Source of the DNA: Phlebiopsis flavidoalba
Taxonomy: Eukaryota > Basidiomycota > Agaricomycetes > Polyporales > Phanerochaetaceae
DNA: 64,000 nucleotides
NCBI GenBank assembly: GCA_035772785.1
Contig: JAOCPU010000001.1
Span: forward strand, 2,356,001 to 2,420,000
Direction of reading: 5' to 3'
Shown: positions 12,245 through 24,399 of the stretch, piece after piece
How positions within the stretch are numbered: position 1 is the stretch's first letter
Layout: each line of letters begins with the position of its first letter
Notes under the pieces: generated by a model
What the model was told of the DNA's origin: nothing
Seen by the model: the letters and a program-made list of their open reading frames with translations, nothing else
The model's database searches: none
Made by a program: the position numbers and the translations under genes

Positions 12245-13690
12245 GGGTGCGCATGTTGGTTTCCTCGTCGAGGGTTTGCGAAAAATACCCTCGACCGATG
12301 TACTTATCCCGAGGACTCCAACGGAAAGGTCTGCGCTAGGAGGACTGCATCAGCTCCTTGAAGGAGTGGATGTAGGCTCTCCCTCCCCTCGGGCCTGGTC
12401 ATTGCATCGGGATTTGCGTCGTCGGTTACGAGTGTTGCCCTAGAAAGTGGAGGTGGTCAAGTCTCCTCCCCACAGCGCACAGTAGGGTCCAGTGAAATAC
12501 TCACCGCACTCGCCCGGCGACACCGCTGACCCGGCGAGGGGAGGGCCCTTCCCCGCCCGAGTCCTTTCGTGATTTCTAGAGGATGGAATGAAAACTGTCA
12601 GTATATTTTCCGCGGCCAGGTCGGGGTCCCCCCCCCGGGGGTGCGCGTGCAGTGGGGGTCTGGTCGGCCAGTCTGAGAAAGGAAGAAAGGTGGTCATGTG
12701 CAGAGGTGTGCCACGAGCCCGCCAGGGGCCCGCAGTATTATTGGTGTGTGTCTCCAATCCATCCAAATATATATATTTTCTCTTTCTTTTTCCGTTTTGT
12801 GTTGGATTTTCATGTTTTATCACGAACGCAGCAGCCAAACCAGTCAAGTCAGGAAGGCGCTGGGCCCGACGCCGCGCATCTCGAGGACCTCAAGCGAGCG
12901 GTCGCGCACTATACAAGGCCGCCGCCGGTCCATTCGTGCCCTCGTATGCACACGACGACGACAGCGAGCCCCGGTGGCTCAGCGGCACTCGAGCCCTCAG
13001 AGCACCATCGATGGCTGCGCGCACCACCCGACTGAAACCCGAAAGACCCTCGTACCCACCTTGCCAACCCCCCCCAAGCCCGAAAGAAAAAAGAGAATTA
13101 AAGATAGAAGAAATGATTGCGCACCGCCGGAATATGCACCAGGCACTCACACCTCCACCATCTCAAATCCCTCAGGACGAAGCCTGATCTCGTCCCTCCA
13201 CGCCGCCCTCCTTCAGAGAAATCAACCGGAAACCCAAGTGGGGGGGGGGGGGGTCCAGGCAATTTAGGGACCCACTCGGGCTCGGATGTGCGGCTCGAGG
13301 TCGGGGATGTGGCGCACGAGCTACACAGTGGTAGACGACGCTCGAACCTCCCTCATCTTCTGGGCTTCCTCCACGGGGACGAGTGGCGGAAGGCCGAAGT
13401 TGTTGGTGGTGCGGGGACTTGACGCGCCGCGGGCAGTATGTGGTTGAGGACGTCGTCGGGCAGCGTCGTCGGCCAGGAACGATGGTGGAGAACCGCTATC
13501 GAACGGCGTTGTCGAGGGAGTGCGGGAGGTCGTCTTCGACCTGCGAAGCGAGCGCAATTTTGGAGCTGAGGCGGAACATTTTGGTGTGTGGTTAGGGGTA
13601 TGCAGGGGTGATGCTCGGTAGTGTGGTGCGTAGCCGCGGTGTGTTGGGTGTATTGAAGAACGGGCGGGGAAGAGACCCTAGTATCTACTG
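12245..13690 (+). repeat. Dispersed repeat R1, copy c (long form)
   Basis: The most complete R1 copy together with d. It begins with GCATGTTGGTTTCCTCG (about 12,252) and GTACTTATCCCGAGGACT (about 12,300). It continues through the GGGAGGGCCCTTCCCC block (about 12,540) and the GTCTGGTCGGCCAGTC block (about 12,657). The 20-mer GAACGCAGCAGCCAAACCAG is at 12,824 and the CGATGGCTGCGCGCACCAC block near 13,009. Beyond 13,040 copies c and d share a further 600 bases that include a GAATTAAAGATAGAAGAAAT stretch and an antisense coding fragment. A poly-G run lies near 13,238-13,252. Confidence 0.8.
13290..13579 (-). pseudogene. Antisense coding-like fragment inside R1 copy c
   Basis: From an ATG at 13,579 the minus strand reads MFRLSSKIALASQ, followed after frame changes by FSTIV, DDAA and NNFGLPPLVPVEEAQKMRE. 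The same protein-like segments occur in R1 copy d at 35,285-35,611, with different indels but the same amino acids. That is what one expects of a once-coding segment. I do not recognise the gene. I infer a host or element exon carried by R1 in antisense. Confidence 0.5.
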
Positions 13691-14246
13691 AGGCTGACAA
13701 GTGGTCGGCGGTATGTGACAGCCTCCCCGTCGCGAAGGATTACAATGACGACTCATGTGTCTAGATCGCCGGCTACAGGGGCTGACAACGTTACCCCACG
13801 CGAACGTTTCCGAACTCTGGGATATCGATCTCTGCCCGCGCCATCCGCCGGAGAAACTTCGGCCTCTGACATTGGTTATATACGTGCGTACTAGTCGTGA
13901 TTCCATAGTATGTTCGACCATTTGTTTGACAGTCCTTTGATTTACTTAGACATCATTGGGGTACTTTGCGCACGGTTCGCGTATGCTATTTTACCCTCGC
14001 GAGCTCACTGACATATAGTATAAACGATCATAAGTTTCAAGTCACGTAATTACTGCTTGACACGAACCAAAGTCTGTCATGCAGACAGACGACATAGAAT
14101 GCGACACTCGAATCATGCAAGTAGGTTAGCAGATTCAATCAATGCTTGAGCAGCTGCAGATCGAGGCTTAAAAACTGCAGGAAAGGGAACCGGATGTCTG
14201 GTCTCAGGCTTTCAGCTTGGATCACAGGAAATGATCGGAGATGCAC
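13691..14246. other. Unassigned spacer 3' of P450 P2
   Basis: No gene seen. A short stretch near 13,810-13,860 reads LPHANVSELWDIDLCPRHPP on the plus strand but has no supporting context. Confidence 0.35.
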
Positions 14247-16440
14247 TTACATCGACCAATTCCCGCTGTGGTATTCACCAGTGGGCTCAACCGGTCTTCC
14301 GTCTTTGCCCCAAAGCTCTCTCAATGTTGAACACGGCCAGAATCTGAGCCACCGCGATCCACACTGTTTCAACGGCAAAATGACGTCCGGTGCTGTCGAC
14401 AAACTCGCCCATACCAAAAAACCCAGACCGTTTCCGCAGGGGTCGTCGGCAGTCAGTTTTCCTTCCTTGGTCAGAAAGCGCGTCGGGCTGTCTCTCGAAC
14501 TTTTCAGGCTCTGGGAATGTCGCCTCATCATGCAGTATGCCCTGCGAGATTTGCAGCAGTTCAGCCTGTCGTTGAGGAAATTACAATGCGTCAGGCTCGT
14601 ACCAGACATTGCCCACAAACTACGGTGCCCGCGGGAATATGATAGCCCTTGTATTCGTCATCTTCAAGCAGCTGATGTGGTGCAGCTGGAGTTTTATGTA
14701 TCAGTTGCGAGTCGCAGCGAGTGGAATAATGATCGCATACCGAGTGGTCCAGGAGGTCGCCATCTAAAGGGATCGACGTTAGAAGGCGATGCGGTGATAT
14801 CGGCATCGGTGGCTCACCTGAGTGTTTCTCTTATGATTGCCATAATGTAAGGTAGACTCTCTCGATCTGCGTGCTCCGGGATACGATCGCATCCCACAAC
14901 ACGATCAATCTCAGCTTGAGCCGCTTGTTGTACTTCGGGAAAATAATATCATGGCGAGAGTGAAGCTTTGCAGCGCGAAGAGACGCTCTACAAAAAAAAA
15001 TCCTCTCCTTCAGTGCGATCATTTGAGATACGGCTCGGCCTTACAGTGTCAGCCCCGCCTGAACGATGGAATAAGCAGCAGAGATCAACATGGAGTAAGC
15101 GAACCCACCAGCATAAGCGGTTCCCGTTACATGTCGGATTATTTCTTCGACTTCCGCATGATCCTTGCCCTCGTCAATCGACGACAACAAGGATGTTGTC
15201 ATAAACAGGCGACGTTAAGCTACCGAGTGCCACTATCTTCCTTGACCTATTATGCTGCACGATTATTGACGGGGTAGACCATGATAATGTACACAGCTCA
15301 CCATATTGTTCTTTTTGCTATCTTTGATAGGGTTTGTTGTACAGTAAATCGACGTGCTTTCTTACCACTTCACTGCGTCCCGTTTGAATTGTGCACCCTG
15401 GGGAACCAGGTGGGCACGTAATTTCACTAAGATCACAGTTGGTGCAGTTATAGGTTATGCCCCATACCAACATCCAACAAACATACAACGTCTACAAAAA
15501 ACGGAAGAAGATCGACCTATGTTTCATGAAGCACGTCCGGCAGTGAGTGTGCATAATGGCCATACATTTTGGACAGCATAACCGAAGTATGTCCCGATCA
15601 TGGCCCGCATTGCTCCGAGGATCGCCATTGCTTCTTCTGCGATTTCAAGGTACGGGTCGTTGTGAAGTTGTATCTCTATTCCCAAAAACACGCTCTCTAG
15701 AATTGTTGAAAACCGCGCCATTCTAGCTTCTCGTGAGACTGTTATCATTCAATGTGATATGACAGAATAATTACGCTTTACCCGTTCGCAAGGTGAGTTG
15801 CATCTTAAAACCAATCAGGCCTGGTCGAGGAGCTGCTACAGTAACATCTTCTGTTGGGATTCCCTCCGAGGAGCAGGCGTGGTACTGTGTGATTGCGAAC
15901 TTGGCCATGAAAGTGTTTGGTGGAACATTGCGGTACGATGTTGCCGCTCCAGTAATCCCCGTAGCCTAAGAAGAGTTCAAGTTTTGGTCCCATCCGACTC
16001 TATTACGCTCAATATTAGGGCGAAGGAGTGAAAAGAAAAATGATCGACTCTCACAACTCTACCCATGGTTTGGTGAGGTCTGTTTTAATATTATTTGATT
16101 AATCAAAAACTAGTGACACAAGATAAGTAAACGTCCGGCTCACCTGTACGAGTAATATGGCCGAACGTTTCTCGAACGATCATGCGCCGCTTTTGCGGAG
16201 TTTACAACCAGCAGTTCCTAGAAGAGCAGTTCCTGAAGAATACACTGTAATACGCGATATCTGGGTCTGAAATAGTACCACAAAAATCAGCGAAGGAGTA
16301 TATTTATCAGACATAGCTCATGATTATTTACATACTGCTTCTTCCATCGCCACAGAACAAGGTCAACCAAGATGACCCACTCCGTGTAGGATGCTCCCTT
16401 ACAGCGCCAATTAATGGGAGCGCCTTGGGACCCGGGGTCG
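14247..16440 (-). pseudogene. Cytochrome P450 (copy P2), degenerate
   Basis: P450 landmarks run in order on the minus strand. The hinge TPGPKALPLIGAVREHP is near 16,355-16,437. A helix-C region relic (about 15,930-15,960) and GIEIQLHNDPYLEIAEEAMA (about 15,625-15,690) follow. An I-helix segment EEIIRHVTGTAYAGG lies near 15,110-15,160 and a LPYIMAIIRETLR ExxR helix near 14,825-14,865. The stretch AILHDEATFPEPEKFER is near 14,490-14,545, GRHFAVETVWIAVAQILAVF near 14,325-14,390, and GEYHSGNWSM plus stop at 14,247. The heme signature is lost: the expected FGFGRRxCPGRHF reads as FGMGEFVDSTGRHF, so the cysteine ligand is missing. The N-terminal membrane anchor is not clearly present. A 234-codon plus-strand frame over the C-terminal exons is an opposite-strand shadow. 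Confidence 0.85.
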
Positions 16441-16699
16441 TAAACGATGTGAATTTACGTCTTGATACGGTTCAAGCAAGTAAACACCGAGGCTAGGAAA
16501 AATGGTAAATTTACGAGGAGTATACCGTTCATCGTGGGCTCACTTCAAAGCGCATGCCGAAGGTAGACTAAGATACATTATATGTGGATCTCAAGGTAAC
16601 GCTGTTTTCCACGTGGTGATTTTCGGGAAAACACTCACATGTCAAGAGCCGCGGGAAAAACTTGCACATGTCCGTAGTCCATACTCCAAAGATTCTCTA

Positions 16700-17458
16700 C
16701 ACGCTTGAAGAACAAGCTTCCCGACTGTATGACCCTCAAAGTAGCGGCCTATTGCTTAGCTGGTGAGCATGCGATTTCTATATGACGCAATGCGGCCAGC
16801 ATCTGCGGACGGTACCTGATGCACTCAAACCGGGACTCTAGAGCAGGATGTAGCCGATATCCAGCACTTGATTAGTTGAAGAAGCCCTGTTCCGATCCAC
16901 AGGCAAGATGAGGAAAATGTACGGCACACCCCGGTACCGACCAGCAGAAGCGGCCGTATACGTAACGAAGTCCCAGCAACACTCGATGAGATCCTGTGGT
17001 GAGAGATGTAGAAAAGGGATGCACATGGACTCTACCGCAGATTACGCACAATACTCGCGAGATCTTTGAGAAATTTGAGGGTGGGACATTATTCCGCTTT
17101 CGTAAACATTGGAGGTTAGCAAGCAGTCGTCCATATCTGAGCTTAGCAAGAGGCTTCATATACAAACACTCACCTTTTGGGAGCCGTTTCACCCTTGGTA
17201 CCGCAGGGGCGGCTTGGGATCGATAATCAGCGAGTACCATAGCATTGACACAATCTATTGTGTTAGTTGTATTTCTATGCTGACTTGCAACGCATCACAG
17301 GGGAATGTTTTTGTCCCATTGGAAGTCTACTCAAAGGGGACGTTTTCTATCAGTCTCTGCGCAACCTCGGAGCGAGGGTGTGGAATGAGGACTGGAAACC
17401 GGTATGGGGCTCCTGGGAAGTCTCGTTAAATCCGCGGGACGCTCACAGAGGCATATAC
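16700..17458. repeat. Duplicated 3' flank of P450 alpha (paralogous to 36,180-36,848)
   Basis: This stretch aligns, diverged, with 36,180-36,848 behind P450 beta. Shared pieces include TGACGCAATGCGG (16,781 and 36,212), a CCGTATA.GTAAC segment (16,955 and 36,362), an ACAATACTCGCGAGAT-like segment, and GCGCAACCT.GGAGCGAGG near 17,362 and 36,747. It shows that the duplication carried flanking DNA as well as the P450 gene. No gene is identified inside it. Confidence 0.65.
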
Positions 17459-19650
17459 TCACACTAGGATACCCGAGGTGTATAATCCTGATGGCTCTAT
17501 AGTCTTCCGTCCTTGCCCACCACCTTACGAATATTAAAGACAGTAAGCATCTTGCGCTATTGCTAGCCAGGGGACGGTGTCCGTGGCGAAGTGTCGTCCT
17601 GGACAAATACGTCTACCGAAGCCAAAGACAGTCTCTGAGAGGTTCAACGTCAGCGAGACTACCGTGCGCATTTAAGTGTCGGTGGGGATCGAAAGCCTCG
17701 GGGTTAGGGAAAATCTTTTTCGTCCATGTAGAATACCCCCTATGCACCGTCAAACAAACAGAAAGCCACAAGAAATGAGAAAACTCACCAAACATTTCCA
17801 ATCACGATGGCTAGCCCGCTGGGAATGTGGTATCCCCTATATTCGTCTGCGGACCAGAACCTTTATGTGGTGCGGCTGGGTTCCAATATTAATATGCAAG
17901 AATGTCAAAACAACACAATGGCGATGACTGCTGGATTGCATACCAAGAGGAGCAACCGGACGCCAACTACGATAGAGGTTTTAGATTGTTCGGTCTTCGC
18001 TATAGTGGTTGTCAGAGCGCACCGGAATGTCTCCCTCATGATAGCAGTGATGTAGGGTAATGACGCGCGATCTTCTAGTTGTGGCAAGACGGCCCGGTCC
18101 CACTAACGCGATCAATCTCGGCCTGGGCTGTGTTGCTTGCACTCCGGGAAAGAGTAACATTGCAAGCACAAATGCTCCACAGCTGAGATACACTCTGCTA
18201 TCCACATGAGTGTAAAATTTCTACTTCGTGCAGACCTTTTCTCACCGTTGTCGAATCCACCTAAGTATTGCGCGAATGCTCAGAGAGTGACGAGTACATC
18301 AGAGATTGACCCGACATACACAGCAAATGCTGTTCCGGCTACGTCGCAAATTATGCGCTCAGTCTCTGTATTATCTTGAGTATCATCAAGCTTTGCGAGC
18401 AGCGTTGCGCAGATGGTAATGTTGACCTTGTACCAATCTTGTCAAAGATATGATTAGCGTGGGGAAACAGTCAGACGGAAGGATGAGAATGAGCCGGTCA
18501 ATACCATGCTATCTTTTACGAGCTTGAAAGGCCTCTCGTACATGAGATCAACCTTTTGTCCTCCACACTTCGACGTCGCGCTTGAACTGGCCGCCCCGGG
18601 AAACCATTTCGGTAGGTAGGCGCCACTATTCGAAGAGATAGTCGGCGTACATACGATGAACCCATCCAATTAACGGACATGACCTCACACCGTACGCCAG
18701 GGAATGAACCGACTCCCCTGACTGTTCACTAGCGTGAGTCCAGAATCTGAGTTTATGTATACAGCGAGGGAGCTTACCCATATACGACCCCGCGTTGCCT
18801 ATTGCAGCCAACGACTCCAGCGCTGTTTCAGCCGCAATGGTGTACGGATCATCATGGAGTTTGATCTCGATGCCATACGTGATATCCATAATTACTGAGC
18901 TCATGCTAGACTGGTCATGTAGCTCCAATCAACTCGTGGCTTATGAGCCTGTACTGCGGACACTCACTGCTGAATGTAATGCAATATAAAATTGTCCGGG
19001 TTCTTCAGCAGGTTTTGCAGCATCTTCTGACTCTCTCGTGAAAGTAGACGCACGGTATCGCGGGCTCACGGCGGGGTTAAATACTGCTGGAAAATGCGCC
19101 CGATGCTGTCTCCAGAGTTCACCGTATTGTATTGTGGATGCTTTCTGTCCCAACCGACCCTAAACAAAAGTATCAGCGACACAGTAAGCCAGCCGGATAT
19201 GGGATATATCGACGGCGCACAATTGTATCATTCTAATTTGATGCCTGTACTGTTAAATCGGGTGAATGTCGAAATCTCCAACTTACTAATAATATCATAG
19301 AACGTCACCTGTCAGAATAGATCGCAGAACGACGTTCCAGCAACTCGTTTGCAGCATTTGCAGAGTTCAGCACGAGAATGTTTTGACCAAAGACGGTATA
19401 CGACACAATGTCCGAATCTGAAAACTTAGATAGCTCTCATCTTTGGCGGGCTGGTAAACAACGTACTGAAAGTCCGTCCCCCAGTCCGTATACGTGAGCC
19501 ATTGTTTGTTTGGTAGGGGTGCTCCAACAGCGCGCCAATGAATGGAAGGCCTCGTGGCCGGGGAGGTGCTCGACGCCATGCTCGCCTGATACAATAGGAT
19601 ACACATATCAGCAGAGAAATGGACAACGAGGCGCCCCAGAGCTGGTTCAT
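17459..19650 (-). pseudogene. Cytochrome P450 (copy alpha)
   Basis: The start at 19,650 gives a hydrophobic anchor (MNQLWGASLSISLLICVSYC), then PPRPRGLPFIGALLEHP. Further on are VFGQNILVLNSANAANELLE (about 19,335-19,395), GIEIKLHDDPYTIAAETALE (about 18,815-18,875) and LMYERPFKLVKDSM (about 18,505-18,545). An I-helix part TERIICDVAGTAFA is near 18,330-18,370, and [13 protein letters not shown] (ExxR) near 18,020-18,060. The heme loop VFGFGRRICPGRHFATDT is intact at about 17,580-17,632, and the C-terminus ends SGILV plus stop at 17,459. Lesions are mostly one- or two-base frame changes (for example just after the heme loop). The hinge has an R in place of G (PPRPRG). Closest relative in the window is beta. 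Confidence 0.9.
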
Positions 19651-19889
19651 GATAGACGAGATGAGGGGTCTGGGCTACTTTCGTTGATGTAGAAGCTTGT
19701 TGATTATATACCATCCATCTAGCATAGATATTGGGTTGCAAGGTAGATGTGTCTCGAAAACCCACATGAGGACGTCCAAAACGAAGCCACCATTCGGTCG
19801 TCTGACGGAGCGGATGACGAGTCATTGTCTCACATTTGGATGAGTCGCTACCAACGGGTTTATTCAGCTCCGTACACGTTCGCATGATA

Positions 19890-21130
19890 TGAGTGATGTG
19901 GTGCTATCTAGAACGCGATCTTGTACTCAGCAGGTAGTGGACAATTTGGAAAGGTACACACACCTGACGTGCTTCTTGCCCAAGCCGCTTGTGGACTTTT
20001 TGTGGACTGTCTTCAGTGTATTCGCACTGCGGAATGATTAACTCATGTGATGGGGTGGGATCGCTTCTTAAGAGATGGGGAGCATCTCTTCACCTTATAA
20101 GCTTAGATGAAAGCTGAATGGTCAAGTTCGGTGGATCAGCGTTCCCGCGTTGCTGCACCTTCAGTTGGTCAAGTCGTCGTTCGTGACACGGTCTATAAGC
20201 TGAGAATTGAAAAGAGACTTTGACAACTGCCTCAGACAGGATAGGCACGTAGTTGTCGACCGTGATATCACTTAGACTTCTCAAGACTCCTAAACACAAA
20301 AATACGCTACACAATTCAGTACTACAATGGCGGGGTAACGCAAGCAATAACTCACTGGCGAGATTTATCCTTGGAATATGCACCGTGAAAAATGAGTCAC
20401 ACCAACCATTCCTCACGGGCCAAGACTGGAGCACCTGTCGCCTGCTTACAATTCAATCCTCCTCGAGGCGTGCTAAACATGTGCATTTCCCTCAGGGGCG
20501 CATCAGCTGTGGATGAATCCCTTCAGCGGGAAGCGCAGAGTAGGACACACGCAGAAGTAACAATGCGGCGGTCAAAGGGCCATGCTGCCATAATGTTTCT
20601 TGGCGATGAGTATCCGATCTTGTTCCCAAGTAGCATCAGAGACCTGGAGAGTGAGAAAACATCGGCAGCACTTCGAGAACTTGTAATGATGGTCTTTCGT
20701 CCCGGGGGAACACTGGCTTTGCCGAGGCTTCTAGGCACGAGTGTCGTGAATAGAGTATCAGTAGGAGTGACCACAGCGGCTCGGAGGGGCACCATGCAGA
20801 CGAGCAGTGAGAATCTGAGCACCCCCCCCCCCCCCCCCCCCCCGGCAAAGAGAATTGAATATGGCCAGGCGACGCCGCCATCGCGGAAAAACTCGAAGAA
20901 GAGAACCGCGCAAAAAACTCGAGCACGCCTTGGGAGAGCACGTGATTTTTAATGGGGCGCACGTGCGCTTCGGACGCGTTGATTCAAATATTAATTTGCA
21001 GACGACGCGTCGCGCGTTGTTTGGCCCAAACTAAAATAGGCGCGCGCCCAGCCGCCCCGTCCTGTGTTGACTTTTATCCCTCCCTGAGCTTCACTGCGTT
21101 TTCTCTCTCTCAGACATGCACACGAGGGCA
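19890..21130. other. Unassigned spacer with a 22-base poly-C run
   Basis: No gene recognised. A plus-strand frame of 186 codons (20,392-20,952) contains a run of prolines encoded by the poly-C at 20,822-20,843 and has no family motif. Confidence 0.4.
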
Positions 21131-21139
21131 CCTTACCGG

Positions 21140-22020
21140 GGAACGGCCGCCGCACACCAGAGGAGCCGCTTCTAGCAACTGCTTCCTTCTCGGGTTCTGT
21201 AGGGCGACGATCCACGGTGCGCCAACTCTTCTTCGCCAAGGCGGCATGCTACCATTACTCCCCAGCCGCTGCATGCCGCCCCTCAGGCCGTGTCTGCCGT
21301 TGTCCCCTGCGATGTTGGTTTTCCCCTCTTCAGGCAACGGGGGATCCTAGCCCGCGTTGTGAGGACTGAGACTCCCGGTCATGGTCGAGCGAGATCGCCG
21401 CCATGAGGTCCCTTGTGTTGCGGGCACGGCGCGCCTCGCGACGTCTATGTACCCTCGCGGGGCCGCCTGTCGTTTAGATAATCCTGCATGATATCGTCTA
21501 CGTAGCACAGGTCCAGAAGCAGGAGCATAGGTCTCTCCATAGCTAGGTTTTCTCTACTTCTGGCGTAAACGGGGGATCCTAGCCCCCGCGTGTGGGGAAA
21601 GTGCCGGTCATGCGGTCGAGAAGCGAGATCGCCGCCATGATGGTCCCTGTGTGTTGCGGGCCACGGCGCGTCTCGAGCGACGTCTAAAGTACCTTGCGAT
21701 GGGCATTCGCCTGTCGTTTAGATAATCCTTGGCAGTGTTGGCGCCGTGGTCCTCAAGCCCCAAGAATCAAAGGCCTCCGAGGACGAACCTGAGACAAGCC
21801 GCCCCGCAGGGGAGATTTTCTACCCGTGTTCATTCTGGTGCGCCCCTTCATTTCTTCTTTTCCTCGAGGAGGGGTGGCTGGTGCTAGTCGCTGCTGGTAC
21901 GGCTGCCTGGATGCGGACCTCTTCGTGGTCTCGGGGACAAAGTACCTTCGAGCCTGTAGGGTAACCACTGAGCTCGAGGCGAAACCAACACGCATCGCGC
22001 ATCGGAATTTACTTTCTTTC
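21140..22020 (+). repeat. Dispersed repeat R2, copy 1, with internal tandem duplication
   Basis: Aligns with 49,520-50,130. Shared landmarks are TCTCGGGTT, TGCGCCAACTCT, TTCAGGCAAC.GGGGGATCC, GTCGTTTAGATAATCCT, GTGGTCCTCAAGCC, GGATGCGGACCTCTTCGTGG and GCGAAACCAACACGCATC. Copy 1 has a segment duplicated in tandem: 21,337-21,484 and 21,569-21,730 both run from ACGGGGGATCCTAGCCC to GTTTAGATAATCCT. No long protein is encoded, so it is likely a non-coding part of a transposable element, perhaps an LTR or leader. Confidence 0.7.
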
Positions 22021-22365
22021 ACACTGTTTTTTTATTGTTGTGTCGATATTCGCTATCACAAGATAATAACAAACCAAGTGTTCCTCCCATATCCACGCTA
22101 CGGGTGTCGCATTCAGGTTGTTCTCGAGTATGGGGTGTGCAAGATAAAAAATACAAAGAGACCATTGCATTCGTGAGCATTTGGTAACCCTAGTCTGCGT
22201 CCTCAAATCACGAATCGGACGGTCTAGGGCTCATAAATGGTTGAAGACCGAATCAACGCGCAGGCCCCCTCAGACCGCGGCTTAAACGACGCCTGGAACG
22301 GCTTCGGATGCCTACACACCACATCAGCACCCCCCACCACACCCCAAACCAAACCAACCAACCAC

Positions 22366-24393
22366 TCACACAAGAATCCCGGGCGTATACTCCCCCCGCG
22401 GCTCGCACACCCTCCCATCCTTCCCAAGCGCCCTCCCAATCTCAAACACCGCCAACATCTGCGCAATCGCGAGCCACACCGTGTCCTGCCCGAAATGGCG
22501 GCCGGGGCACAGCCGGCGCCCGAAGCCGAACACGGGGATCGAGCTGTCGGTGGGCAGGAGCGCGCCGTCGGGTGCGAGGTGGTGGGCCGGGTCGAAGGAC
22601 TCGGGGTGCGCGAAGTGCGCGGGGTCGTGCATGATTGCCCAGGCGTTGCCGACGACGAGGGTGCCCGCGGGGATGTGGTAGCCGCGGTATTCGTCGTCGA
22701 CTAGGAGGCGGGTGGGGCGCGGCTGGCGGTTGTGTTAGATCGTTCTGTAGTTGCGCGCGAAAGGGTGTGACGTATCCCGTAAACCAAGGGGAGCAACGGG
22801 TCGCCAGCTACGAAGAAGCGATATGAGTGGATGGTAGAGTCGGGTTTGAGATGGTAACACGTACCGGAAAGATTCCCTCATGATGGCGGTAATGTACGGC
22901 AGTGAGTCGCGATCTTCCAGCTCAGGTAGGCGGTCACGGCCCACGACGCGGTCGATGTCGGCTTGTGCTCTCGCTTGGACTTCAGGGAAAGAGTACCATG
23001 GCGAGCACAAAGGTCCACAACTGCGAGACGCTCTGGAAGTCGAGTTAGCTTCTATACATATCGTCAACCGAGGGTAATGCGTTACTGTATCGGAACCGCC
23101 TTCGGGATGTGTAAGTACATACGTCAGTAACAAGTGATATTGAGGTCGTACCAGCATAAGCTGAGCCTGTAACGTCGCGGATTATACGCTCGACTTCCGT
23201 GTTGTCTTGCTTTTTCGTCGAGTTTCGATAGCATGGAGGCGGTAATGGACATCTGAGAGTCGACCTAGATGACATATGGTCAGAGTGCGACTAAAGGGGG
23301 GCAACGCGGACTATCTCACCCTACCACCTTTTCAACCATATTGAAAGGTGTGTCGTACATGAGACTAACATCGCGCCTCCATTTTTCAGCGTCGCGCTTT
23401 TTGAAGCCCGCGCCAGGAAACCACCGCTGGCAAATAGCGTACTATCGAGAGATACTTGGATTATGCGCATATAATCACGAAAACTTCATAACGACGTACG
23501 CCATGGGGATATATTCGACTATGCGTGCATTAGTCATGATCACTCACACGAGCACGCGCAAACTAGCTCACCCATGTATGAGCCTGCATTCTCCCAACAG
23601 CAGCGAAAGGAACTCCATCGACCCTTCTCTGCGGCAATGACGTGCGGGTCGTCTTGAAGTTTACACCTTGATGCCATACGTGACCTCCACGATCACGGAG
23701 CCGGCCATCCTGTCACACGTTTCCAGCGAGTTATAGGGAGCAAATGAGTGCAACTCACCGCTGAATGTGCTTCATGAACCGATCAGGGGGTCTCCAGGAT
23801 CTGCTGTAGCATGACTTTGCTCTCTCTCGACATGCACGCGTGGTGTTGTTGGATTGCGCCGGGGTTGAAGTATTGTTGGAAGAAACGTCTATGTTGTCTC
23901 CATAGGTCCGTCGTACCCCAACATGACTGCATTCTTGTTCCATCCGACTCTATTTGACGCGTTAGTCCCCTCCGATGCATTAATGCGATTAGGGACGACG
24001 CACAGATCTATCATCGGTCTCTGCAGTCTGTCTGAGTAGATCGAGGATCTTCCTTCCAATAAGTCATTCGCGGCTTGTGCAGAGTTGAGTATGAGGATGG
24101 GTTGGCCGAGGATTGTGCAGTAAAATGATGTCGGAGTCTTTTCCAATGCATGAGTAATGTGGCAATCCTCACAAAATCTAGAGAATAATTAGGACAAACC
24201 ATATTCACGACCCCATTGTATGTATGTCCCGGTATTGATATTGTGTAGGATGTTCGAGCAAGGCTCCGATGAGTGGGAGGCCCTTCGGACCTGGAGGTAG
24301 ACGTCGCCGTGAAAGACGCCGTTGCTGCTTCAAATATCTGGGGAGAAGAATGAGAAAAACGACAAAGGGGATGAGGAGGATGAGTCGGTCCAT
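22366..24393 (-). pseudogene. Cytochrome P450 (copy gamma), nearly complete
   Basis: The start at 24,393 gives MDRLILLIPFVVFLILLPRY (membrane anchor), then LPPGPKGLPLIGALLEHP, a hinge typical of microsomal P450s. In order: LGQPILILNSAQAANDLLEG (about 24,060-24,120), QHRRFFQQYFNPGAIQQHHA (about 23,845-23,905), and WFPGAGFKKRDAEKW (about 23,380-23,425). The I-helix part [17 protein letters not shown] lies at 23,155-23,205. [17 protein letters not shown] (ExxR) is near 22,870-22,920 and DDEYRGYHIPAGTLVVGNAW near 22,650-22,710. The last exon holds VFGFGRRLCPGRHFGQDT and ends at 22,366. Lesions found are single-base shifts, for example CCC for CC near 22,990 and one shift at the end of exon 1. Introns keep GT-AG borders. 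This could be a live gene with assembly errors. Confidence 0.92.
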
Positions 24394-24399
24394 GGTTGT

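Noticed and set aside
14146..14850. 234-codon plus-strand frame
   Set aside because: It is the opposite-strand shadow of the C-terminal exons of P450 P2, whose motifs read on the minus strand.
20822..20843. Poly-C run as a biological signal
   Set aside because: A plain 22-base homopolymer; of interest only as a source of sequencing error.
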